In this document: positions 38,769-47,290 of the stretch, one piece after another
Numbering within the stretch: the stretch's first letter is position 1
Layout of the letters: the number at the start of each line of letters is the position of its first letter
Origin: Mycobacterium sp.
Lineage (GTDB): Bacteria; Actinomycetota; Actinomycetes; Mycobacteriales; Mycobacteriaceae
Direction: 5' to 3'
DNA: 64,000 bases
Assembly (NCBI RefSeq): GCF_004298145.1
Contig: NZ_SCRH01000056.1
Coordinates: forward strand, 124,001 to 188,000
Program-made: the position numbers and the translations under genes
Notes under the pieces: generated by a model
Told to the model about the DNA's origin: nothing
What the model saw: the letters and a program-made list of their open reading frames with translations, nothing else
Databases searched by the model: none

Positions 38769-40163
38769 TCAGCCGGCCGCCTTCTGCTCGGCCGCCTCGG
38801 CGCGTTCGGCCGCCGCGAGCGTGCCTTCCGCCGCCTGCTGCTCCATCCAGTTCACCAGCGGCCGGGCGTAGATCATCTGGCTGGTGATGGCCATCTGGCC
38901 GCGGGTGCGGCCCAGGAACGAGATCCCCCAGGCGAACAGGGCGGCGAGTCGGTTCCGGTGGCCGATGAGGTAGTACAGGTGCAGCAACAGCCACGCCAGC
39001 CAGGCCAAGAAGCCGGCGAACTCCACCTTGCCGACCTGCGCGACGGCGCTGTAGCGGGAGATGAGCGCCATGCTGCCCTTGTTCACGTATCTGAACGGCT
39101 TGCGGTCGGCGGGATCGTCCTGGCCCTTGACCGCGTGCTTGATGACGGCGGCCGCGTATTTCGCCCCCTGGATCGCACCCTGCGCCATCCCGGGGACACC
39201 GGGAACCGACATCAGGTCACCGACGACGAAGACGTACGGGTGACCCTTGACCGTGAGGTCGGGCTCGACGACCACCCTTCCGGCGCGGTCGGTTTCGGTT
39301 CCGTCGGACTGCTCGGCGACCATCGCGCCCAGCGAGCTGGCCTGCACGCCCGCCGCCCACACCTTGCACGCGCATTCGATGCGGCGCACGGTGCCGTCCT
39401 TCTCCTTGATCGCGATGCCCATGTAGTCGACCGCGGTCACCATCGCGTTGAGCTGGACCTCGACCCCCATCTTCTCCAGCCGCCGTTGCGCCTTGAGACC
39501 CAGCTTGGCACCCATCGGCGGCAACACCGCCGGCGCCGCGTCGAGCAGGATGACGCGGCATTCGCTGGGGGTGATCGTCCGAAACGCGCCGGCCAGGGTG
39601 CGCTCGGCCAGCTGGACGATCTCGCCGGCCAGCTCGACTCCGGTGGGCCCGGCCCCGACCACCACGAAGGTCAGGCGGCGTTTCCGCTCGACCGGGTCGG
39701 TCGCGACCTCGGCCGCCTCGAACGCGCCGAGGATGCGGCCGCGCAGCTCCAGGGCGTCGTCGATGCTCTTCATCCCGGGCGCGAAGGCCGCGTACTCGTT
39801 GTGGCCGAAGTAGGACTGCTTTGCGCCGGCGGCCACGATCAGGCTGTCGTAGGGCGTCACCGTGTCCATGCCCATCAGGTGGGAATTGACCGTCTTGGCG
39901 GTGAGGTCGATGGCGGAGACGTCCCCCCACAACACGCGGACGTTCTTCTGCCGGCGCAGGACGAGCCTGGTGGTCGGCGCGATGTCCCCCTCGGACAGAA
40001 TGCCCGTGGCCACCTGATAGAGGAGCGGCTGAAAAAGGTGGGTGGTCGTTTTCGAGATCACGGTGACGTCGATTTGACTTCCTCTGGGCGCACGTTTGAG
40101 TGCCTTGGCCGCAGTCAGTCCGCCGAAACCGCTTCCGATGATGACGACACGATGGCGCGACAT
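38769..40163 (-). CDS. ndhA: Type II NADH dehydrogenase NdhA
   Basis: A 464-residue monotopic flavoprotein that passes electrons from NADH to menaquinone without pumping protons. FAD motif VVIIGSGFGGLTAAKAL; NADH motif FVVVGAGPTGVELAGEI; FAD-binding YVFVVGDLMSVPG; the C-terminal amphipathic and hydrophobic segment (FLAWLAWLLLHLYYLIGHRNRLAALF) anchors it to the membrane. GILSEGDIAPTTR is the family block. It starts at MSRHR (40163), though GGAGG is only one base away; ATGs at 40184 and 40238 are alternatives. Rv0392c orthologue. Confidence 0.95.
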   Translation of the reverse strand: MSRHRVVIIGSGFGGLTAAKALKRAPRGSQIDVTVISKTTTHLFQPLLYQVATGILSEGDIAPTTRLVLRRQKNVRVLWGDVSAIDLTAKTVNSHLMGMDTVTPYDSLIVAAGAKQSYFGHNEYAAFAPGMKSIDDALELRGRILGAFEAAEVATDPVERKRRLTFVVVGAGPTGVELAGEIVQLAERTLAGAFRTITPSECRVILLDAAPAVLPPMGAKLGLKAQRRLEKMGVEVQLNAMVTAVDYMGIAIKEKDGTVRRIECACKVWAAGVQASSLGAMVAEQSDGTETDRAGRVVVEPDLTVKGHPYVFVVGDLMSVPGVPGMAQGAIQGAKYAAAVIKHAVKGQDDPADRKPFRYVNKGSMALISRYSAVAQVGKVEFAGFLAWLAWLLLHLYYLIGHRNRLAALFAWGISFLGRTRGQMAITSQMIYARPLVNWMEQQAAEGTLAAAERAEAAEQKAAG

Positions 40164-40507
40164 GCCTCCACCGTACGGCGCCATCCCCGCGAAAGGCGAG
40201 GCCGACGGGAAGACCGATGCACCGCGCGCCAAGGCCACCAGCAGCAGCGGGAGCCTCGCGAAACGAAAGCGTTTGCGACTAAACGGGTCTCGGTAATACC
40301 GGTTCGCCGAGGCACGTGACGGACCGCACAGTCGACGGGTCGGACGGACACCCCGAATGACCTGTGCGGTAAAGGATCCCGACCGGAGCCAGGGCGGGTG
40401 CCGGGGGCATGCCCTGGCTCCAGCCGGTTACCCTTTGGTCTTCGCTGCGCGAAGCTTGGTGTGAGTGAAAAGCCCCGAATTGAGCTCGCAGGCTCGTTCG
40501 GTTACTG
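40164..40507. other. Long leader region upstream of ndhA with hairpins
   Basis: A 344-base gene-free stretch between ndhA and a small secreted protein gene, both leftward. Its only marked features are three strong inverted repeats at 40323-40454, listed separately. The part nearest ndhA (40164-40322) shows no clear element. Confidence 0.5.
40323..40454 (-). promoter_or_regulatory. Cluster of three strong hairpins upstream of ndhA
   Basis: Perfect inverted repeats: ACCGCACAG / CTGTGCGGT (40323-40331 and 40362-40370), GGAGCCAGGGC / GCCCTGGCTCC (40385-40395 and 40411-40421), and CTTCGC / GCGAAG (40440-40454, three-base loop). They could form a structured leader of ndhA or terminators after the small secreted protein gene. 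No known riboswitch consensus was recognised. Confidence 0.5.
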
Positions 40508-40630
40508 CTATCCGGTGCAGGTCAAACCGGGTCCACAATCGATAACGAGCGGAACCGTGCAAGCCGAGGTCATTGGAGCTGCGAAAGCGAGCACCACGGC
40601 GAGGACGATTTTGCCAGTACGACGTGACAT
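40508..40630 (-). CDS. Small secreted peptide, 40 residues
   Basis: A short gene of 40 codons starting MSRRTGKIVLAVVLAF, with a charged start and hydrophobic core typical of a signal peptide, and a possible cleavage or lipid site at MTSAC. The mature part is CTVPLVIDCGPGLTCTG, with three cysteines. GAAGGGGG lies six bases before the ATG, a good ribosome site. No similar named family is known to me. Its high-quality start and signal favour a real gene, but length limits certainty. Confidence 0.5.
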   Translation of the reverse strand: MSRRTGKIVLAVVLAFAAPMTSACTVPLVIDCGPGLTCTG

Positions 40631-41010
40631 TAGAACCCCCTTCGTCTGGGAGACGATTATTCTGATGCCCGATGACGGGAAGTTTACGTCGTCAATGATT
40701 CGTAGATAAGCGATTTCGCAAACATCGCGCGTCGATTCGTCAAACGGATGACCAAGGAACCCAGGCTCGATGCCGCCGCCCCGGCCGCGAAAGGAATTCA
40801 GCAAAATCGCGTGGCGGGATGAATTGGAATTACCCTGCGGGGGGACCATGCCGCGGCTATATTGGAACGCTATTTACCCGATGCTCACCGGCGCCGGTGC
40901 GCAAATTGGATATGAATTCAAATAGGTCCCGGACTCGCGCCGCCGGCCGTGCCGCGAAACCATCGGGATGGCAATCGGTCTCAGCGACGGGCGAGAGGTG
41001 GGCGGCTCGG
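40631..41010. other. Gene-free, AT-richer stretch
   Basis: These 380 bases between two leftward secreted-protein genes hold no supported gene. Composition is visibly more AT-rich than the surroundings (for example around 40660-40760 and 40800-40930), which may reflect decay or acquired DNA. It must contain the promoter of the 40-residue secreted peptide. Confidence 0.5.
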
Positions 41011-41658
41011 TTAGAACGGCCACCCGCTGGCGTCGCCCTTGTACTTGGCGTTGAGATCGCCGCAGAAGTCGGCGGCGGTGCCGGCGAGCAAGATGTAATA
41101 GGTCTCGCCGCGGCGGCTTTCGTAGGACGTCGGCGTGGTCCAGCCGTTGTTGCACATCGCGGTTTCGCCGCCGGCCGCCGCTCTTCGCCAATTGGTCTTC
41201 ACGCACGCGACCAGGCTGTCGAGGTTCGGCGTGGCGCTCTTGGCCGCGGCCAGCATCGCTCCTCCCCACTGTCCGTCGTTGCGCCGATAGGCGCGCGCAC
41301 CGAATCCCGCCCCCGATCCGGAGTTGTCGGTCTGGCATGTCAACGCCCGGCGCAGCAGCGCGAAGGGTGCCGCGAGTTGCTGGCCGGTGGCGCCCGCCGC
41401 GGCCGCGATGAATTGCGCCGCGTCCGAGCCGTCGACCTCCTGCACGACGTTGGGATTGCCGAAGCTGAAGAGCTGCTGGGCGATTCCCTGCGCGGCCGCG
41501 GAGCCCCCGCCGATGATCGGTCCGCTGCCGCTGGACGTCATCGGGGGCAGCCCCGCGGCCGGATCGGCGCCCGCCGGCGCCAGACCGGCGGCAGCCCCCA
41601 GCACCAACAGCGCGATCATGGCGCGGACCCGGCGCACAGCAACTCCCATGCCCCTCAT
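41011..41658 (-). CDS. Secreted protein (Rv0398c-like)
   Basis: A 215-residue exported protein. The signal peptide follows MRGMGVAVRRVRAMIALLVLGAAAGLAPAGA. The mature domain has four or more cysteines (ALTCQTD, SLVACVKTNW, AMCNNGW, ADFCGDL) and conserved aromatic residues, with no known enzyme motif. The ATG overlaps the TetR stop as ATGA, so the pair is co-transcribed. Order and size fit M. tuberculosis Rv0398c. Function unknown. Confidence 0.75.
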   Translation of the reverse strand: MRGMGVAVRRVRAMIALLVLGAAAGLAPAGADPAAGLPPMTSSGSGPIIGGGSAAAQGIAQQLFSFGNPNVVQEVDGSDAAQFIAAAAGATGQQLAAPFALLRRALTCQTDNSGSGAGFGARAYRRNDGQWGGAMLAAAKSATPNLDSLVACVKTNWRRAAAGGETAMCNNGWTTPTSYESRRGETYYILLAGTAADFCGDLNAKYKGDASGWPF

Positions 41659-42326
41659 TTCAGCACGTGTGCGTAGTCGGCGCGGCGTTCGTCGACAATC
41701 AACCCGCCCAGCACGTGGCGGGTCTGCAGCGCGATGTATTGGTCGACGGTGTAGATCGGCCCGAAGTGCCAATGCTTCAGCGCCCAGCCATGCGCGAGCA
41801 GCATGATGTCGAACACGGTGAGGTCGACATCGACCCGGCGGAAGACGCCCTGGGCGATGCCGGCTTCGAGCACCGCGCGCAGCGGTGCGGCGGTGGCGAT
41901 TTCGAGGTCCTTGATCTGGGTGCGCCCCGGCGCGCCGAGGGTTCGGCTCTCCCGATACGTCAGTACCACGCCGTCGAGGTTCTCGTCGACGATCTGGATA
42001 TAGCGGCGGACCCCCGCGGCCAACTGGTCGACCACGTCATCGCCGGCGGCGTCGATGACCGGCGCCAGCTGATCGCGGAACACGTCGAGGATGCGCACGA
42101 TCGTGGCGAGCAGCAGGTCCTCCTTGCCGCCGAAGTATTTGTACAGCAGGCCGACGCTGACCTCGGCCTCGGTGGCCAGGTCCTGCATGGACATCTGGTG
42201 AAATCCGGTCCTGCCCATGGCTTTGACCGCGGCATCGAGCACCTGGCGGCGCCGCGAGCTGATGCGGGCCGCGCGCACGGCCTCGTCGGCCGGAAGACCG
42301 CTGTAGTCGGCGATATCGGTGGCCAT
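41655..42326 (-). CDS. TetR-family transcriptional regulator
   Basis: A 223-residue regulator. The helix-turn-helix spans about residues 27-75 (RRQVLDAAVKAMGRTGFHQMSMQDLATEAEVSVGLLYKYFGGKEDLL). The C-terminal domain has the helical pattern of acyl-CoA-responsive TetR proteins, including HGWALKHWHFG. It lies nine bases downstream of an acyl-CoA dehydrogenase gene and likely regulates the fadE-fadE7-SDR set. No operator could be assigned. Confidence 0.88.
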   Translation of the reverse strand: MATDIADYSGLPADEAVRAARISSRRRQVLDAAVKAMGRTGFHQMSMQDLATEAEVSVGLLYKYFGGKEDLLLATIVRILDVFRDQLAPVIDAAGDDVVDQLAAGVRRYIQIVDENLDGVVLTYRESRTLGAPGRTQIKDLEIATAAPLRAVLEAGIAQGVFRRVDVDLTVFDIMLLAHGWALKHWHFGPIYTVDQYIALQTRHVLGGLIVDERRADYAHVLK

Positions 42327-42335
42327 CGGCTGCCT

Positions 42336-43481
42336 CTAGATACCCAGGTCCTTGGCGATGATCGTCTTCATGATCTCGTTGGTGCCGCCGTAGATGGTTT
42401 GGATGCGGGCGTCGACGAACGCGCGCGCCACGCTGTACTCGCGCATGTAGCCGTACCCGCCGTGCAACTGCAGGCAGCGGTCGGCGGTGCGCACCTGTAG
42501 GTCGGTGGTCCACCATTTCAGCCGGGCTGCCCGCGCGGCGGTCAGTTCACCCTGGAGGTGCTGGGCCAGGCAGTCGTCGAGATACGTTCGGGCGATGTCG
42601 ATTTCGGTCGCCAGTTCGGCGAGCACGAATTGACTGTGCTGGAAGCCGGCGATGGGTGACCCGAAGGCCTTGCGATCACGGACGTAGTCGAGGGTTCCGG
42701 CCAGGATCGCTTCGGCGGCGGCCACCGCCCCCACGCCGAGCGCGAGCCGCTCCTGGGCCAGGTTTTTCATCAACTGGTAGAAGCCCCTGCCCTCGGATTC
42801 GAGCAGGTTCCCTTTCGGCACCCGCATGTCGGTGAAGGTCAGCTCGCTGGTGTCCTGGGCGTGCAGGCCGATCTTCTCCAGGTTGCGGCCGCGGGAAAAG
42901 CCCGGGGTGCCGGAGTCGACCACCAGAAGTGACAGGCCCTGATGCCGATCCGGCGAGGTGCGCACCGCGACGACGAACAGGTCCCCGACCTGACCGTTGG
43001 AGATGAACGTCTTGGCGCCGTTGACGACGTAGTCGTCGCCGTCCCGCACCGCCGTCGTGCGGATCCCGGCCAGATCGCTGCCGGTGCCGGGCTCGGTCAT
43101 CGCGATGCCGAGCACCGTCTCGCCGGTGACCACGCCGGGCAGCCAGCGCTGCTGCTGCTCGGGCGTCGTCAAATCGGTGAGATAGGGCAACACCACGTCG
43201 TTTTGCAGCGTGAAGGCGATGGCCTCTGCGGCCGCCCCTGCCCGCTGCAACTCGTCGATCACGATCGCGTTGTAGCGGAAGTCGCCCACGCCGGGGCCGC
43301 CGAGACGTTCGGGCACCGAAAAGCCCAGCAGCCCGAGCTTGCCCGCCTCGATGAACAGCGAGCGGTCCCACTGGCCGCCCCGTTCCCAGTCCTCGTGGTT
43401 GGGCACGACCGTCTGCTGTACGAAATCCCTTACCAGTTGCCGGAACTGGTGGTGCTCTGGCGTGTAGGACAGGCCGCTCAT
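42336..43481 (-). CDS. Acyl-CoA dehydrogenase (FadE)
   Basis: A 381-residue flavoenzyme of the acyl-CoA dehydrogenase family, with GIAMTEPGTGSDLAGI (FAD-binding and substrate loop), NGAKTFISNGQVGDLFVV, AFGSPIAGFQHSQF and LQLHGGYGYMREYSVARAFVDARI. At the usual medium-chain catalytic-base position it reads IYGGTNEIM (Gly in place of Glu), so the base must come from an earlier helix, as in isovaleryl- and long-chain enzymes. Its ATG shares one base with the fadE7 stop (TGATG). The substrate is not known. Confidence 0.88.
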   Translation of the reverse strand: MSGLSYTPEHHQFRQLVRDFVQQTVVPNHEDWERGGQWDRSLFIEAGKLGLLGFSVPERLGGPGVGDFRYNAIVIDELQRAGAAAEAIAFTLQNDVVLPYLTDLTTPEQQQRWLPGVVTGETVLGIAMTEPGTGSDLAGIRTTAVRDGDDYVVNGAKTFISNGQVGDLFVVAVRTSPDRHQGLSLLVVDSGTPGFSRGRNLEKIGLHAQDTSELTFTDMRVPKGNLLESEGRGFYQLMKNLAQERLALGVGAVAAAEAILAGTLDYVRDRKAFGSPIAGFQHSQFVLAELATEIDIARTYLDDCLAQHLQGELTAARAARLKWWTTDLQVRTADRCLQLHGGYGYMREYSVARAFVDARIQTIYGGTNEIMKTIIAKDLGI

Positions 43482-44665
43482 CAGCGGAAGGCGTCGCTGC
43501 CGGTGAACGCCTGGCCGAGGACCAGCTGATGCATCTCCGGTGTGCCCTCATAGGTCAGCACCGATTCCAGGTTGACCATGTGCCGGATCACCGGGTATTC
43601 CAGCGATATTCCGTTGCCGCCCAGGATCGTTCGGGCGGTCCGGCAGATCTCGATCGCCTCACGGGTGTTGTTGAGCTTGCCGAAGCTGACCTGCTCGGGA
43701 CGCAGCCCCACGCTGTCCTTGAGGCGGCCGAGGTGCAGCGACAGCAGCTGTCCCTTGTGCAGCTCGACCGCCATGTCGACGAGTTTGGCCTGGGTCAACT
43801 GGAATCCGGCGATCGGGCGGCCGAACTGGGTGCGCTGCGTGGCGTAATCGAGGGCGGCCTGCCAGGCCGAGCGCGCCGCTCCCATGGAGCCCCAGATGAT
43901 GCCGTAGCGGGCCTCGGACAGGCAGGACAGCGGCCCCCGCAACCCCTTGGCCTCGGGCAGCATCGCCTCGGCGGGCAGCCGCACATCGTCGAGCAAAAGC
44001 TCGCTGGTGATCGAGGCCCGCAGCGACAGCTTGTGGTGAATGGTGTTGGCGGTGAAGCCCGGGGCGCGGGCGGGGACCAGAAAGCCCCGAATCCCGTCGT
44101 CGGTGTTGGCCCATACGACCGCGACGTCGGCGACCGAACCGTTGGTGATCCACAACTTGCGTCCGGTGAGCACCCAATCCGAACCATCCCGTCGCGCACG
44201 GGTTTTCATCGCGGCGGGATCGGATCCGGCGTCGGGTTCGGTCAGCCCGAAGCAGCCGAGCAGTTCGCCGGTGGCCATACCCGGCAGCCATTCCTGTTTT
44301 TGCCCCTCGGATCCGAAGTTCCAGATCGCGAACATCGCCAGCGAGCCCTGCACCGAGACCATCGACCGAAGGCCGGAGTCGGCGGCCTCGAGCTCCACGC
44401 AGGCCAGCCCGTAGTGCACGGCGGAGGCCCCGCCGCAGCCGTACCCGTCCAGGTGCATGCCGAGCAGGCCGAGCTTGCCGAACCCCTTGGCGAGTTCGCG
44501 GACCGGAAGGTCGCCGATCTCGAACCACTCCGCGACGTGGGGAAGGACGTGCTCGGCACAGAACTCCCGGACGGTGTCGCGCACCGCGAGCTCGTCGTCG
44601 GACAGCGACGCGTCCAGCCCCAGGGGGTCGTAGCGGTCGAAGGGGGGTGGTGTCCGGGTACTCAT
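43481..44665 (-). CDS. fadE7: Acyl-CoA dehydrogenase FadE7 (glutaryl-CoA dehydrogenase-like)
   Basis: A 394-residue acyl-CoA dehydrogenase resembling glutaryl-CoA dehydrogenase: LGLLGMHLDGYGCGGASAVHYGLACVELE, CFGLTEPDAGSDPAAMKTRA, WITNGSVADVAVVWA, FGRPIAGFQLTQAKLVDM and the catalytic Glu in LTYEGTPEMHQLVLG. The Arg of glutaryl-specific enzymes could not be checked with confidence. Matches Rv0400c in size and order. It is coupled to the downstream fadE by a TGATG junction. Confidence 0.85.
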   Translation of the reverse strand: MSTRTPPPFDRYDPLGLDASLSDDELAVRDTVREFCAEHVLPHVAEWFEIGDLPVRELAKGFGKLGLLGMHLDGYGCGGASAVHYGLACVELEAADSGLRSMVSVQGSLAMFAIWNFGSEGQKQEWLPGMATGELLGCFGLTEPDAGSDPAAMKTRARRDGSDWVLTGRKLWITNGSVADVAVVWANTDDGIRGFLVPARAPGFTANTIHHKLSLRASITSELLLDDVRLPAEAMLPEAKGLRGPLSCLSEARYGIIWGSMGAARSAWQAALDYATQRTQFGRPIAGFQLTQAKLVDMAVELHKGQLLSLHLGRLKDSVGLRPEQVSFGKLNNTREAIEICRTARTILGGNGISLEYPVIRHMVNLESVLTYEGTPEMHQLVLGQAFTGSDAFR

Positions 44666-44692
44666 GGAAGTCAGCCTGCCACTAGCCGGCCC

Positions 44693-45439
44693 TCAACCGG
44701 CCATCGTCAGCCCGCCGCTGACGCTGATCACCTGTCCGGTGATGAACTCCGCGGCGTCGGACGCGAAGAACAGCACCGGCGCGGCGACCTCCTCGGGCCG
44801 GGCCAGCCGGCGAAACGGGATCGCCTTGACCAGCGCTTCTTTCAGTTTCTCGGGTTGCGCGTGAAACAGCGGTGTGTCGGTCGGCCCCGGGCACACGCAG
44901 TTCACCGTGATCTGGTGCCGCGCCATCTCGCGGGCCAGCGACTTGGTCAGGGCGATCACCCCGCCCTTGGCGCCCGCGTAGATGCTCTCGCCCGCGCTGC
45001 CGACGCGGCCGGCATCGCTGGCCAGGTTGACCACGCGTCCGCCGCCGTGCGTTTCGATCATCCCCGGCAGGAACGCCGAGCAGACATGCACCGGCCCCAG
45101 GTAGTTGATGGCGACCACCTTCTGCGCGAATTCCGCTGTGGCATTGAGGAATTGGTCGGTGCGGTCCCATCCGGCGGCGTTGACGACGATGTTGGGCACC
45201 CCGAGGTCGGCGTGGATCCGATCCCGCAGCGCGCCGACCTGCGCCGGGTCGGCCACGTCCACCGGCAGCGCGGTGATCAGGTGCGGATGTTCGCCGGCGG
45301 TGGCCGAGGCCGCCGCCTCGTCGAGATCGGCGGCGACGACACGGTCACCCCGCGCCGCGAGCCCGAGCGCGATCGCCCTGCCGATGCCTGACCCGGCGCC
45401 GGTCACCACCGCGAGGCCGCCTTGTGAATGGGTATTCAT
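44693..45439 (-). CDS. SDR, BadH-like 2-hydroxycyclohexanecarboxyl-CoA dehydrogenase candidate
   Basis: A 248-residue SDR from the ATG at 45439. Motifs are VVTGAGSGIGRAIALGLAARG, NAAGWD, NLASDAGRVGSAGESIYAGAKGG (catalytic Ser, Tyr, Lys) and GLTMAG at the C-terminus. The run of NAGWD, RVGSxGE, ITVNCVCPGPTDT and ITGQVISVSGGLTM closely resembles what I recall of Rhodopseudomonas BadH, of alicyclic acid breakdown. It starts the leftward group SDR-fadE7-fadE-TetR-secreted protein. Confidence 0.82.
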   Translation of the reverse strand: MNTHSQGGLAVVTGAGSGIGRAIALGLAARGDRVVAADLDEAAASATAGEHPHLITALPVDVADPAQVGALRDRIHADLGVPNIVVNAAGWDRTDQFLNATAEFAQKVVAINYLGPVHVCSAFLPGMIETHGGGRVVNLASDAGRVGSAGESIYAGAKGGVIALTKSLAREMARHQITVNCVCPGPTDTPLFHAQPEKLKEALVKAIPFRRLARPEEVAAPVLFFASDAAEFITGQVISVSGGLTMAG

Positions 45440-45509
45440 CGCTGACGAATCTAGGTTCACCGTGGCCGCCGGGTCAAGGATCGACGGCGCTGCCCGGTAG
45501 TCTCGCTGC

Positions 45510-45881
45510 ATGCTTAGGCTCCAGTGGCTGGGCTGGCTCGCCGTGGACGTCATCGGTGTGCTGGTGTTCTGCGCCCTCGGGCGCCGCAGCCACGACGAAG
45601 GCCTGGGCGCCACCGGCATCGCGGCGACGGCATGGCCCTTTCTCACCGGCACCGCCATCGGGTGGCTGGCCGTACGCGGCTGGCGGCGGCCCACCGCCGT
45701 GGCCCCCACCGGGGTCGTCGTCTGGCTATCCACGGTGGTTGTCGGCATGGCGCTGCGCAAGGCGACCTCCGCGGGCGTGGCCGCCAGTTTCGTCGGGGTG
45801 GCGGCGACGGTCACCGCGCTGTTGTTGCTGGGCTGGCGAGTGGGCGTCGGGCTGACCCTGCGGCGCCGCTCCGACGTCTGA
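45510..45881 (+). CDS. DUF3054 membrane protein (Rv0401-like)
   Basis: A 123-residue protein with four membrane segments (LGWLAVDVIGVLVFCAL; ATAWPFLTGTAIGWLAV; GVVVWLSTVVVGMAL; VAATVTALLLLGWRVG), typical of DUF3054. Conserved GRRSHDEG follows the first span. Function unknown. It is divergent from the BadH-like gene with 70 bp between, and precedes the methyltransferase gene by seven bases. Confidence 0.85.
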   Translation: MLRLQWLGWLAVDVIGVLVFCALGRRSHDEGLGATGIAATAWPFLTGTAIGWLAVRGWRRPTAVAPTGVVVWLSTVVVGMALRKATSAGVAASFVGVAATVTALLLLGWRVGVGLTLRRRSDV

Positions 45882-45888
45882 GCGGACC

Positions 45889-46767
45889 ATGGCACCGACG
45901 GCCGACGTGGAGGTGACCGCGACTTTCGGCGCCGCCGCGCGAGCGGTGGCCACCGACAAGGGGCTGTTGAACGATCCGTTCGCCGAGCCGTTGCTGTGCG
46001 CCGTCGGGATCGACTACCTCACCCGGGCGATCAAGGACCACGTGTTCGCGGACGACGGTGACGACCCGGCGATGGCGGCGCTGATGGATGCGCTGGCGGC
46101 GCATACCCGTTTTGTGGACGAATTCCTTGCCGACGCGGGCCGGGCGGGTATTCGCCAGGTGGTGATCCTGGCCTCGGGTCTGGACACCCGGGCGTACCGG
46201 CTGTGGTGGCCGCGCGGGACGACGGTCTACGAGATCGATCGGCCGCAGGTGCTCGATTTCAAGTCCGACGTGCTCCGCGGGCTCGACGCCACCTTGGCCA
46301 CCAACCGGTGTGCAGTCGGCGTCGACCTGCGCCACGATTGGCCGGCGGCGTTGCGGCGGGTGGGTTTTGACGCCGCGCAGCCCACCGTGTGGGTGGCCGA
46401 GCAGTTGCTCGTCGGGTATCTGCCGCCCGACGAGCAGAACCGCCTGCTGCGCGGGGTCACCGCGGCGAGCGCCCCGGGCAGCAGGCTGGTCGCCGATCAC
46501 ATGCCCACCTGGAATCCGCTGCAGCTGGGGGCCGAGCGCTCCTTTGTGGACGGCTGGCGGCGGCGCGGCCTCGACATCGACCTGGCCAGCCTGACGTACC
46601 CGGGCGAATACCATTATGTCCCTGAGTATTTGACGACCCACGGCTGGGAGACGCTGGGGCGCAATATCGCCGACTTGCTTGGCGCCATGGGGCTGGGCCG
46701 GCGGCGGCGCACCGGGCCCGGCGACGCGGAGTTCATCCCGGAATACGTCACCGCGACACGCGTTTGA
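45889..46767 (+). CDS. Class I SAM-dependent methyltransferase (PF04072 type)
   Basis: A 292-residue member of the leucine-carboxyl-methyltransferase-like family that is expanded in mycobacteria. It shows TRFVDEFLADAGRAGIRQVVILASGLDTRAYRL (SAM-binding motif I), VYEIDRPQVLDFK, WVAEQLLVGYLPPDEQNRLL and a C-terminal YHYVPEYL. The substrate is unknown. It is followed by a GNAT gene, seven bases later. Confidence 0.9.
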   Translation: MAPTADVEVTATFGAAARAVATDKGLLNDPFAEPLLCAVGIDYLTRAIKDHVFADDGDDPAMAALMDALAAHTRFVDEFLADAGRAGIRQVVILASGLDTRAYRLWWPRGTTVYEIDRPQVLDFKSDVLRGLDATLATNRCAVGVDLRHDWPAALRRVGFDAAQPTVWVAEQLLVGYLPPDEQNRLLRGVTAASAPGSRLVADHMPTWNPLQLGAERSFVDGWRRRGLDIDLASLTYPGEYHYVPEYLTTHGWETLGRNIADLLGAMGLGRRRRTGPGDAEFIPEYVTATRV

Positions 46768-46774
46768 GTTTTCG

Positions 46775-47290
46775 ATGACGCCGGAACCCATCCCACCGCA
46801 CGGCCGGCTGCGGTTCGTGTCGGCCACCCACGATGACCCGCTGGCACAACCGCTGCTGGCCGAGTTGGCCGTCGAGTACGCGCAGCGATACGGCGGCACC
46901 CCGAGCACGCACCTGACCTGGTTGCCCGTGCCCGAGGCCGAGTTGGCGCCGCCGGACGGCGGATTGCTGATCGGCGTGGTGGGCGGCGTGCCCGTGACCG
47001 GCGGTGCGTTTCGCCGCTATGACACCCAGACCGCCGAACTCAAACGGATCTGGACCGACGGCGCCCACCGGCGCCGCGGGTACGCGCGCGCGTTGCTGGC
47101 CGCGCTGGAGGCCGAGACGGTGGCGCGGGGGTATCGGCGGCTCTACCTGATCACCGGCAACAGGCAGCCCGAGGCCGAGGCGCTCTACGACGCGACGGGC
47201 TACACCCGGGTGGCTCCCGACCCGCTGCCGTCCTGGGGACCGTTCATCCCGATCGCCTTCGAGAAGTGGCTGGTTCCGGACGGTCAGTGA
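46775..47290 (+). CDS. GNAT-family N-acetyltransferase
   Basis: A 171-residue acetyltransferase starting MTPEPIPPHG. The acetyl-CoA-binding region is ELKRIWTDGAHRRRGYARALLAALEAE (motif A, RRRGYA), followed by YRRLYLITGNRQPEAEALYDATGYTRV. The substrate is unknown. The 3' end overlaps by seven bases with the small membrane protein gene on the other strand. Confidence 0.87.
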   Translation: MTPEPIPPHGRLRFVSATHDDPLAQPLLAELAVEYAQRYGGTPSTHLTWLPVPEAELAPPDGGLLIGVVGGVPVTGGAFRRYDTQTAELKRIWTDGAHRRRGYARALLAALEAETVARGYRRLYLITGNRQPEAEALYDATGYTRVAPDPLPSWGPFIPIAFEKWLVPDGQ

